Source: Odontesthes bonariensis
Lineage: Eukaryota; Chordata; Actinopteri; Atheriniformes; Atherinopsidae
Reading direction: 5' to 3'
Assembly: GCF_027942865.1 (NCBI RefSeq)
Contig: NC_134510.1
Coordinates: 37,689,663-37,753,662 of the forward strand
DNA: 64,000 nucleotides
Below, one piece after another: positions 36,191 to 45,500 of the stretch (position 1 is its first letter; the number at the start of each line of letters is the position of its first letter). Position numbers and translations under genes: made by a program. Under the pieces are notes generated by a model. The model saw only the letters and a list, made by a program, of their open reading frames with translations, did not search any database and was not told the DNA's origin.

Positions 36191-36199
36191 ACCGCTTAC

Positions 36200-36360
36200 C
36201 TTCCAAGTCACACTACAACTCTTATATTATCCAGTGTATGCAGCTGGTTCTTATCATCAGATAGCAAACCACTTCCCGTTGGGTCCCAGCTCTGGTACTT
36301 GCTAGCATAAGCTACCAAAGCTAAACGGATATGACGTCGGAGGGGGAAACCGGAAACGCA
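36200..36360 (-). promoter_or_regulatory. bag6: BAG6 5' non-coding exon and promoter region
   Basis: On the minus strand a good donor (GTAAGC, plus 36194-36199) follows sequence starting at 36200, and an acceptor (TACAG) lies just upstream of the coding ATG exon at 34899-34900. An untranslated first exon ending at 36200 is therefore likely, with an intron of about 1.3 kb. Upstream are a CRE-like TGACGTC (36332-36338) and an ETS-type CCGGAA (36350-36355), both common near start sites of TATA-less housekeeping genes. The start site itself cannot be located. A LINE fragment begins at about 36366, so the intact upstream region is short. Confidence 0.55.
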
Positions 36361-36365
36361 GCGCA

Positions 36366-36890
36366 TAGAATGGCTAAAAAGAGTTTAAAACGAGTATTGA
36401 TTGATATTAATGTAAGACTGAGTGTAAAAGAGGTAAAGGGTATTATAAAACAAAAAATGGAAGAAAGATGGCAAAAGTTATGGGAGGAAGAAAGAAAAGG
36501 ACGTTGGTTGTATAAAATACAAAGGAAAATAGGGAAAATGAGCAGATCAGAAAGAAGTAGGAGAGAAGAGGCAATTATAACAAGACTTAGAATTGGACAT
36601 AATGGTTTGAGTAAAAACCTATATATGATAGGAAAACATCAGTCAGGGAAATGTGAGTGTGGAGAAGATGAGACAATTGAACATGTTATTTTATATTGTA
36701 GGAATTATCAGGCTCAGAGAAATAATTTAATTAGAAATCTTAGTAGGATGAAAATGAAATTGGATATAGTAGATTTATTGCAAAAAGAATCAGGAATCAG
36801 AGGATATCAGGTTATTTTTTATTATTTGAAACAGTGTAGGTTGTATAATAGAATTTAGTATATATAAATTATATATGTTTGTTTGTTTTG
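36366..36890 (+). pseudogene. I/Nimb-like LINE C-terminal fragment
   Basis: The frame reads ERSRREEAIITRLRIGHNGL, then KHQSGKCECGEDETIEHVIL and YCRNYQAQRNNL. This is the zinc-binding end (C-x-C...H...C) that follows RNase H in I-clade LINEs. It is 5'-truncated and begins next to the BAG6 promoter motifs. Confidence 0.7.
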
Positions 36891-37099
36891 TTTATTGTTT
36901 ATTGTTTGTTTATTGTTTAAAAGGTGCCCAGCCCGCATGGGCTTACAAGACACACCACAAGCAACAAAAAGCAATAGTCAAAAGGACATCTTCATAATTG
37001 ATAATCCAGCGTATACAGTCCTCAGTAAACAACAACCCCACTCAAACATAAAGCGCGCTCCTGCGCTGTTGGTAAGCTTCCAACACATATTGGGCTAAA

Positions 37100-37340
37100 T
37101 AAAACACCTTCTCGCTGAACAAATATGTAAGTCTGCACTCATCGGACATAGAAAATAAATTATATTATTATATTATATAAATGAGTGTATATGAGTAGGG
37201 ACTATGTAAAAGTGTAGGCATATGTAGATATAAGGGTGTATATGTGGATATGGGTGTACATACATATATAGGCTATATATATATATATATAAGTATATAT
37301 AAATATAGGTATATATAATATATAAACATGTGATCCACAC
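37100..37340. repeat. AT-rich TATA/TATG microsatellite stretch
   Basis: Irregular ATATGT, GTATAT and (TA)n runs lie between two LINE fragments. Confidence 0.8.
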
Positions 37341-37369
37341 TCCTTACAGTACAAAAGCAGGTTCCCACT

Positions 37370-37862
37370 AGAAGACAGTGTAGCTGCAGTCGTAAGGAAG
37401 AACAGGTAATAAATAGGCTTAGGATAGGGCACACTAGGCTGAATCATACTCTTCATATCATTGGCAAGCATGCCACAGGTCATTGTATTAACTGCAGGAA
37501 AATGGAGACTGTCCATCATGTTTTGTTAGAATGCCAAGCGTACAGCATAGAAAGAGGTATTCTGCTAGAGGAGGTTAGAGAACTGGGGGAGACCAGGCTC
37601 TCTCTTGAGGGACTACTTTCCTTTTCTGTGCCCTCAGCTTGGAGATTTGGGTTTAATTTCTTAAAGACTACAGGACTTAAAGGACTGAAAGGATTTAGTT
37701 AATTTTTTTTATTTCGTGAATTGTTTATTTATTTGTCTATTTTTTTTTATTTGATTTTGTCACTCCTTCGTCGAGGCTCCATACCCGCAGTTACATAATT
37801 GTACCGTTGGTGGCGGTAAAGCAACATTACGGATGCTAACCGCCAATAAATTACAAGAAGAA
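37370..37862 (+). pseudogene. Second I/Nimb-like LINE 3' end
   Basis: The reading NRLRIGHTRLNHTLHIIGKH, then CINCRKMETVHHVLLECQAY is the same C-terminal zinc-binding segment as at 36366 but from a different subfamily. The 3'UTR ends CGCCAATAAATTACAAGAAG with GAA repeats. Confidence 0.7.
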
Positions 37863-38121
37863 GAAGAAGGAGAAGTGTGTGTTTAATTTCTTAAAGACTA
37901 CAGGACTTTTTGAAAGGATTTAGTTTATTTTTTTATTTAGTGAATTGTTTATTATTTGTCTATTTATTTTATTTTATTTTATTTTGTCACTGCTTCGTCG
38001 ACGCTCCACACCCGCAGTTACATAATTGTACCGTTGGTGGCGGTAATGCAACATTACGGATGCTAACCGCCAATAAATTACAAGAGGAAGAGGAAGAAGA
38101 AGAAGAAGAAGAAGAAAAAAA
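37863..38121 (+). mobile_element. Duplicate LINE 3' tail abutting the GLRX3 ATG
   Basis: About 220 bp repeat the tail of the preceding LINE (TTTAATTTCTTAAAGACTACAGGACTT to CGCCAATAAATTACAAGAGG). They end in a GAA-rich tract and A-run that runs straight into the GLRX3 ATG at 38122. Confidence 0.8.
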
Positions 38122-39102
38122 ATGGCGAATCTCGTGGAAGTGACAGCCCAAAAGCAGTTCGAAGATGTGCTGGCTAAAGCTGGAAAGCGCCTGGTTGTGG
38201 TGCACTTCCAGGCTGCCTGGGCCCCTCAGTGCGGCCAGATGAACGAAGTGATGTCCGAGCTGGCCAAAGAGCAACCCCACACCATGTTCGTGAAGCTGGA
38301 GGCGGAAGCGGTGCCGGAGGTGTCGGAGAAGTACGAAATCTCATCCGTCCCCACTTTTCTGTTCTTCAAGGCTGGAGAGAAAGTGGAGCGGCTCGACGGG
38401 GCGCACGTCCCGGAGCTGACCAAGAAAGTTCAGCGGCTGGCGGTGACCGCGAGTCCCGATGGGTCCGCCGAAAGAGGCGGCGGTGCAGACCTGAACCAGC
38501 GGCTGAAGAAGCTGATCAACGCGGCCCCCTGCATGCTGTTCATGAAGGGCGCCCCGCAGGAGCCCCGCTGCGGCTTCAGCCGGCAGATCGTGGCCCTGCT
38601 CAAGGAGCACCAGATCCAGTTCAGCAGCTTCGACATCCTGTCCGACGAGGAGGTCCGACAGGGGCTGAAAACCTACTCCGACTGGCCCACCTACCCCCAG
38701 GTGTACGTGAACGGGGAGCTGTTGGGGGGGCTGGACATCGTGAAGGAGCTGGCCGAGTCCGGGGAGCTGCAGAACACCTGCCCGAGGGCCGTCACCCTGG
38801 AGCACCGGCTGAAGACCGTCATCAACCGGAGCCCGGTGATGCTGTTCATGAAGGGCAACAAGGAGGCCGCCCGGTGCGGCTTCAGCAGGCAGACACTGGA
38901 GATCCTGAACGGCGCCGGGGTGGATTATGACACCTTTGATATTCTGCAGGATGAAGAGGTGCGACAGGGGCTCAAGACTTACTCCAACTGGCCCACTTAC
39001 CCCCAGCTCTACGTGAAAGGGGAGCTGATCGGTGGCCTGGACATTATCAAAGAGCTGAAGGAGAGTGGGGAGTTGGTGTCGGTGCTTAAGGGGGAGTCGT
39101 AG
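38122..39102 (+). CDS. glrx3: Intronless glutaredoxin-3 (monothiol multidomain Grx, PICOT), probable retrogene
   Basis: A single uninterrupted frame of 326 residues (human GLRX3 has 335) covers the whole family architecture. A thioredoxin-like domain spans about residues 5-105, with WAPQC at 33-37. Two monothiol glutaredoxin domains follow, each with CGFS (150-153 and 252-255) and [10 protein letters not shown] or [10 protein letters not shown]. Family members bind glutathione-ligated [2Fe-2S] clusters, partner BOLA2 and deliver iron-sulfur clusters in the cytosol. The known vertebrate gene is split by many introns; here there are none. The ATG follows a LINE 3' tail and a GAA-rich tract (38090-38119) by two bases. 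GC-rich third positions contrast with the AT-rich surroundings. The frame has no stops or shifts, so it has stayed open or is recent. No clear poly-A tract or target duplication was found. It could be expressed or merely young; expression cannot be judged here. Confidence 0.93.
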   Translation: MANLVEVTAQKQFEDVLAKAGKRLVVVHFQAAWAPQCGQMNEVMSELAKEQPHTMFVKLEAEAVPEVSEKYEISSVPTFLFFKAGEKVERLDGAHVPELTKKVQRLAVTASPDGSAERGGGADLNQRLKKLINAAPCMLFMKGAPQEPRCGFSRQIVALLKEHQIQFSSFDILSDEEVRQGLKTYSDWPTYPQVYVNGELLGGLDIVKELAESGELQNTCPRAVTLEHRLKTVINRSPVMLFMKGNKEAARCGFSRQTLEILNGAGVDYDTFDILQDEEVRQGLKTYSNWPTYPQLYVKGELIGGLDIIKELKESGELVSVLKGES

Positions 39103-39480
39103 GTGGATTTACCCCGGGGGGGCAACGAGCCTCCATCAGCTGTTCAGGTGCTGATGTGACGCCACACAGAGAGGCCAGGATGTGAGAGAAACATGTCAGT
39201 TAATAATCAAACTCTTCCCATTTATCAAAACTAATGTAGCTGGTTGGATAGATTCACATTGTGTTTAGGTGCAAAACAAGAACTTCTGAGAATTTATTTT
39301 TGGTTTTCATTGGGAAAATTAAAGTTCCTGCAAAGTTGTGTACGATGTAATTCTTTCCAACACGTCTGTAAAAAATTAAATGTGTGCTCGGCCTGATTGT
39401 ATTAAAAGAAAAACTGATTCTGGGGAACGTTCTGGAAACTCAGAATGTTCTTGTTTCTCACACCTGAGGCAGAACCAGTA
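39103..39480 (+). other. glrx3: Probable GLRX3 3' region
   Basis: The stop is followed by non-repetitive sequence with ATTAAA-type signals near 39319 and 39377. No long poly-A is seen, so the 3' limit of the retrocopied segment is unclear. Confidence 0.35.
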
Positions 39481-39539
39481 ACACTAACATTATTATTAAA
39501 TCAAATAAAAAGAAACATCTTGAATTATTTCATTGTTTA

Positions 39540-40145
39540 AACCAGTGATACTCACTATTTTTCTCACCAGAGCCACATTGGCAGCAAAATCAAGGTTAGA
39601 GCCACTTTTACCACAACATACTAAAGTCCCCTTTTGTAAATATGCATTTCTACATATAAAACATCCCACAAAAAAAGAAACAACACAGCCAATACATTTT
39701 CAATTCAGACACATTTACCTTAATACTGGGATGAGCGGAAGCTGGCGTGCATGTCCTCGACTTTCTTCATGTTGTATTTGTAGTTTGTTGTTGTAATCAT
39801 AGTGAGACATTCAGGATGAGCATGGTTTTTGTGCTGGTTTTAATTAAAAACCGCTGGCTAAAAGAGCTAGCGTGCACTGTGGTCAGGTGTGAGGTGGTTT
39901 AAGCGGGCTGCGTTGCCAGGTTTAACAGTGAGCCCCCTTTAGGAAACACCATTAAGCCTTAATTAAAACTTAATAAAAATACTTCATACTACAAAAAACA
40001 CAAACTTAATAAAAATACTTAATACTGTGCAGTATTTGCTGTGTGTTATTTGAATAAAATGATTGTTATTGTTACCACATTGTTATAAGCTACTGTGCGA
40101 ATGCAAACCACCAATTAAAGCCTGAGGAGCCGCGCAATGAGTATC
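39540..40145. mobile_element. Interspersed repeat, copy 2 (terminal inverted repeats visible)
   Basis: The start CAGTGATACTCACTATTTTT and the end GAGTATCTCTTCAAA are inverted relative to each other. The interior matches 4370-4980. No coding capacity is seen. Confidence 0.7.
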
Positions 40146-40253
40146 TCTTCAAAACCTTTTAATCGACCTAATTTTTTGCCATAAAAAGACAGCCGTGAAT
40201 CCAACATATCACATCAAATCAGTTACATTTTCGGGCATTATTTAGTCCAAAGT

Positions 40254-40430
40254 CTGGTCCTGAAGGGCTGCTGTCCTGCAGGTTTTAGATGCTACCTGAT
40301 CCAGATGAAATGGATCTCCTCAAAAGATTGTGCAGTTCTGCAGCAGCCTGCTGATGATGCACTGATCTGAATCGGGTGTGTTGGAGCAGGGAAACATCTA
40401 AAACCTGCAGGACAGCGGCCCTCCAGGAAT
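40254..40430. mobile_element. Short MITE with ~35-bp inverted repeats
   Basis: CTGGTCCTGAAGGGCTGCTG and the following CCTGCAGGTTTTAGATG pair with CATCTAAAACCTGCAGGACA and GCGGCCCTCCAGGAA at the other end. The element is 177 bp and non-coding. Confidence 0.75.
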
Positions 40431-40577
40431 AGTGGGGTCGTATGTATGTGTAATTTTTCTCAGTCATTTCAAATTGGTGTTAAAGTTTGGAGAAGATCAG
40501 ACACTAATAACCTTGTTGTTTGGCACCATCTAGTGGCAGGAAGTAGAGAACACACAGAAGCGCCTGATAACCTACAC

Positions 40578-41069
40578 CAGTGTTTCCCAAACTTTTTTGG
40601 CCTGAGTACCCCCTCACACATACAACGCGTGCGATGATTCTCCAAAAGTAGAGCAACACAGTGGTTATTACATGAAAATCATTTCATTTAATATCCTTAA
40701 CTTGAACATAAAATTCTCAGACTTTCTCTCTTTTTTTTAACCTCAGTTGAATTCAACATAAGAATAAAAAACATTTTCTTGAAATATAAATAATTAACCA
40801 AAATAGCATAAATCCTAAATCAAAATAATCTTCCTTGTTATCTAACTTACACAAGTAACATTTCTCTTTTTTTTAAGAATACATGAACATAACTCATTTC
40901 TCTCTCTTTTTAAGAATACATTAACAGGCCTAACTCATGTAACATTCATCACAAAACTGGAGTCTCCTTCATAAACAGTCCTCCATAAAAGTGTGACGCC
41001 TTAATAAATAAAAAAAATAAAAAATAAAAAACTCCCGGTGCGCCGCGTACCACAGTTTGGGAACCACTG
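40578..41069. mobile_element. Zaphod/Charlie-like non-autonomous hAT
   Basis: CAGTGTTTCCCAAACTTTTTTGG at the left pairs with CCACAGTTTGGGAACCACTG at the right. The flanks ACCTACAC and ACCCACAT agree at six of eight positions, consistent with an aged 8-bp duplication. Confidence 0.75.
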
Positions 41070-41145
41070 ACCCACATGAACCCTGAAAAAGGGAAATGTT
41101 TGGTCCAAACATCCGTATAACCATAAGAGTTACTGGAGATCAATC

Positions 41146-41403
41146 TTAAAGGGATAGTTCGCCTCTTTTGACGTGAAGCTGTATGACATCCCATATCAGC
41201 AACATCATTTCTGAACATCTTCTTACCCCCTGCTCTTACCTCACAATCGCTTGGTACTATTTTCTCTCCCTTCGTATCACTGCCTGCTGCCGACAGCCGC
41301 GCCTGTTACGGTGTTTGCTGCTCGGTCTGCACAGCAGGCAGTGATACGAAGGGAGAGAGAAAATAGGGCCAAGCGATTGTGAGGTCTGACTTTTTCCTGG
41401 AGA
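41146..41403. mobile_element. TTAA-target MITE, copy D (truncated)
   Basis: It starts TTAAAGGGATAGTTCGCCTC. The inner ends of both arms are joined (CAGTGATACGAAGGGAGAGA at about 41339), and the outer right arm is missing after TTTTTCCTGGAGAA. Confidence 0.75.
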
Positions 41404-41984
41404 ATATGTAATATGGTTAAATTGACCTAATTTTAATACTTGTGTGTTAAATTCCTACAGTTTAAAGGTTTACTTTTTTTTTTACATAACTGTACATAAA
41501 GAGAATTATTATTTCTTAATATATTAAAATTAAAATATGCATAAATGTCCAAAAGACTAAATGCTGTAAACCATACACAGTTAATCTAATGCAGAGTCAC
41601 AGGGCTGGAATGAATCAAAGGTTTATTTAACAATCACAGAAATAAAGCCTTTGTTAGCTCCTCTTACTCTTTTACCCAAAGCGTATTATGATGGATGAAC
41701 ACAGTTAACGCCAGTTCCCAGTAGTTAACCAGTAGTTAATGATTACCAGCTGAGGGAGTGATACTGAACGCAAACAACCAGCACAGCTCATGCTTTGGAA
41801 GTGTTTCAGAAAGGGAAGTCGGGGCCGAAGCTTGTCAGTTTAGCAAGACTTTCTAAAATTAGCATCTTGCTTTGTGGAGGAGATTTCACCTCCTACATGA
41901 AGGTGACTCATTCAGCAAGAGTGCGTTTCAAGTGGGTTTCCTCCTTTCAGAGGATTCTGGAGCACAAATAAATCTCGCAGTGTG

Positions 41985-42274
41985 CACTGGAAAAAATGCC
42001 CCTCCAAAAAGAGATAAAAGTGACCTTGAAATTAGCTTAAAAACCTCTTCAAATGTCAAAAAAAGCTTGTTTCATATGATATGTGACTCAAAACAAGATG
42101 TTTTCAAGACTTTTTCATTTAACAAGATATTCCAGATGTATTGTCTTCAAACAAGTCCCTATATCTGGCTGAAATAGTACTTGTTAGGCTGTTGTGTTTG
42201 ATATTAAGTGTAATGAGATATTTTGACTAGAAATGAGACAAATATACTTGGTAAGACTTTGATTTTTTGCAGTG
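41985..42274. mobile_element. MITE 'CACTGGAAAAAAT', copy 4, upstream of APOM
   Basis: CACTGGAAAAAATGCCCCTC opens the copy and TTTTTTGCAGTG closes it. About 110 bp of the usual left interior is deleted. It ends about 105 bp before the HNF1-like site of APOM. Confidence 0.8.
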
Positions 42275-42379
42275 TGAATGTATGATCCGCTTCACCATAA
42301 ATATTTGTATTTAAAACCCCCAAAAAGTTTGCACTCAAGGACACATGCAACTCGATTTGATCCCTTCTGCGGTACACAA

Positions 42380-42392
42380 GTTAATCATTTAC
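42380..42392 (+). promoter_or_regulatory. apom: HNF1-like site upstream of APOM
   Basis: GTTAATCATTTAC matches the HNF1 palindrome GTTAATNATTAAC at all but one position. It lies about 110 nt upstream of the APOM ATG. Mammalian APOM is known to be driven by HNF-1alpha in liver and kidney, so this is a good candidate control site. Distance to the real start site is unknown. Confidence 0.55.
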
Positions 42393-42502
42393 GAACACCC
42401 ACACTATTTAGGTGACATGTTGGAACATCACACAGTCAGATAGAGCCATTACAGGCATTTTGATTATAGTTCCATCTCAACACACCGATTTAAGCTGCAG
42501 TG

Positions 42503-45500
42503 ATGATAAATAACACCCTGTCTTACTTCTGGCATTTATCTGCTGTTATACATCAGGCAGCCGTTCCCTGCGCGGTTCACGAGCAGCTGCTTGTTAACGA
42601 CGTCGACCATCAGCAGGTAAGAAAAGGTTTAACTGTTTCTACAGCTGCCTGAGGAACCCTGCTGGTACACTGTCAGAAAATAAAGTACAGAATTGTACCT
42701 TTAGGGGTACAATGCATGTCACTGGGGCAGTACCCTCAGAAGGCATGGTTTTGTACCCTTGTGGTTTGTACCTTACACAAACTGTCTATTGTACCCCAGC
42801 ATGTAGAAAAAAATGTACACATATGTACTTTTTACTACTTGAGTGCATATATGTACTTTTTGGACCTTCAAAAAGTAAATATAGGTACGTTTTACCACTT
42901 GAGTACATATATGTACCTTTTGGACCCTCAAAAAGGTACATATATGCACCTTTTACCACTTGAGTACATATATGTACCTTTTGGACCCTCAATAAGGTAC
43001 ATACATGTACCTTTAGGTCCAATAATTAACCCTAGGGGGTACATTAGTACAGATTGTACCTCAGAGGACATAAAGGACTCGTACTGTAGCCCTATTTCTG
43101 AGAGTGTGTGATGGCGGGCCGTTACTTCGGATGACTTTGCAGTAATGTGTGAATCTTACTGCTGTTTTCTGTTGCTGTGGTTGAACTGATGTTCCGACCT
43201 GCCACTAAAACAATGCATTTTCCACCCCCTCTGTTCTTCCTATAAGTGGTCTTTGGTGCTGGCCGTGGGCTTATATCTGAAGAAGCTTCCGGTCTCATTC
43301 ATGCGCTGCCACCCCACACTGCCATGCTGACTCTGACTCTCTCTCTCTCTCTGTGTGTGTCTCTTTCTTTTAGTTTCTGGGAACATGGTACTTTAAGGCA
43401 GCCGTCAGTTCAAAAGAGGCTCACATCGAGAAGTTCAAAGCCTTCGACAACTTGATCTTCGTTATGGAGAAAACAGCCAATGATGCTCTGCTGGTGACTG
43501 GACATATGCGCATGTGAGGAGAGGAAATCAAACACACATATGCAGTCTTACAGAGCGTAAAGAAACCTACATCTTCAGTCACCTGCATCCTTTTTAATCA
43601 ACTAACTATCAAACTAGGGCTGGGCAACGATTAAAATGTTTAATCTAATTAATCACATGATTTCCCTGATTAATCTCATTTGTACGCAGAATCCAAAAAT
43701 GAATCCAAAAGTAGTGTATAGCTTTTAGCATTTAGTTTTATTTTAAATGTGCTGCCATATGAATGAAAGTGCCATAACATTTGTTGTGCAAACACACTTT
43801 TAAAGGGATAGTTCGCCTCTTTTGACATGAAGCTGTATAACATCCCATATTACTTACTTCCTTTACTTAGGCCCATTACTCATGCCTGAGCATAGGCCAC
43901 CGATGATTGTCCTCCACTGCACTCGTCTCTGGGCCTTCTTCCTTAGGTCTTGCCAGCTGTTGCCTATGCTCCTCATCTCCTCCTCCGTGTCTCTTCTCTA
44001 GCTGTTTTTTGGCCTTCCTCTCCTTCGTTTACCCTGTGGATTCCAGGTTAGAGCCTGGTTTGTGATGCTGGATGGTGTCTTCCTAAGGGTGTGCCCTATC
44101 CAAGACCATTTTCTCTTGAGGATCTGGCTTCCCACCGGGTTTTGTCCTGCTCTATCCCACAGCTCCAGGTTGCTGATCTTGTCTGACCACTTAATCTTAA
44201 AGATCCTTCTCAGACAAGTGTTTATAAATGTTTGTATCCTGTGTTGTGTTGCTTTTGTGGTTCTCCATGTCTCGGATCCGTAGAGCAATACTGACTTGAC
44301 ATTGGAGTTGAAGATCCGGAGTTTGGTGGCTATGCGAATCACTCTGGAGGCCCAGACGTTCCTAAGCATGATGAAGGCTGCTCTTGCTTTCCCTATCCTG
44401 GCTGTTACATCCCTATCCGTGCCCCCCTGCCGGTCAACCACACTTCCCAAGTACACAAAGGACTCTGTCTCCTTCACCTCTTCCCTTCCAATTGTGACTG
44501 GTGTGCTGTTTGTAATGTTAATCTTCATGAGTTCAGTCTTCTTTTTGCTGATCTTGAGTCCTGTACTGATTGATGTTCTGTCCAGATGGGCTGTTTTATC
44601 TTGCATTTGTTTGTGGTTGTGTGAGAGGAGTGCCAGGTCGTCGGCAAAATCTAAATCCTCCAGTTGTGTCCAAAGTGTCCACTGGATCCCATTTCTCCCT
44701 CCTCTAGTAGTAGTCCTCATAATCCAGTCAATAACCAGTATGAAAAGAAATGGCGACAGTAAACATCCCTGACGTACTCCTGTCTTCACATTAAAGCTCT
44801 CTGTTAGCTGTCCTGCATGGGCTACTCTGCATTTCATGTCCTTATATGTGTTCCGGATTAGAGATACAAACTTCTCTGGTATCCCGTAGTGCCGCAGCAA
44901 CTTCCACAAGGTGTCTCTATCTATGCTATCAAAGGCCTTCTCGTAGTCTATGAAATTGATGTAGAGAGGAGAGTTCAATTCCAGGGACTGTTCTATTATG
45001 ATGCGTAGGGTGGCAATCTGGTCAGCACAGGACCTGTTCTTCTGGAAACCTGCCTGTTCATCTCGCAGCTTGACATTCACGACATCCCTCAACCCAAGTG
45101 GGTTGCCCTCTTTGTCCTTAACTGGTTTCTCTACTTGTTGGAATTTACCTGCTAGCTTTCTTGTCGTCAGGTAGAGCTCCCTCAGGTTTCCCTTCCCTGC
45201 AGCTTCCTCTGCCCGCTTGGCTAGGTCCTCAAAGTGGTCTCTTTTGTCCTTTTTGATGCTCTTTTTAACTTCCTTGTCTGCTGCTTTGTAGGCCTCCTGT
45301 GCCCTTGCCTTCTCTGCTCTTGTCCGGCTTGTGTTCAATACCTCTTTCTTTTGTTTCCTCCTTTCTAGCTTCTTCATAGTGTGGAAGGTCATCCACTCCT
45401 TGTGATGTTGTTTCGTCTTGCCCAAGACCTCCTCACATGTGTCTAGCCAGCCCTTTTTGGCCTGTTGCCTCTTCTGCTCTTCCGTGTCATTTGTAGGAGC

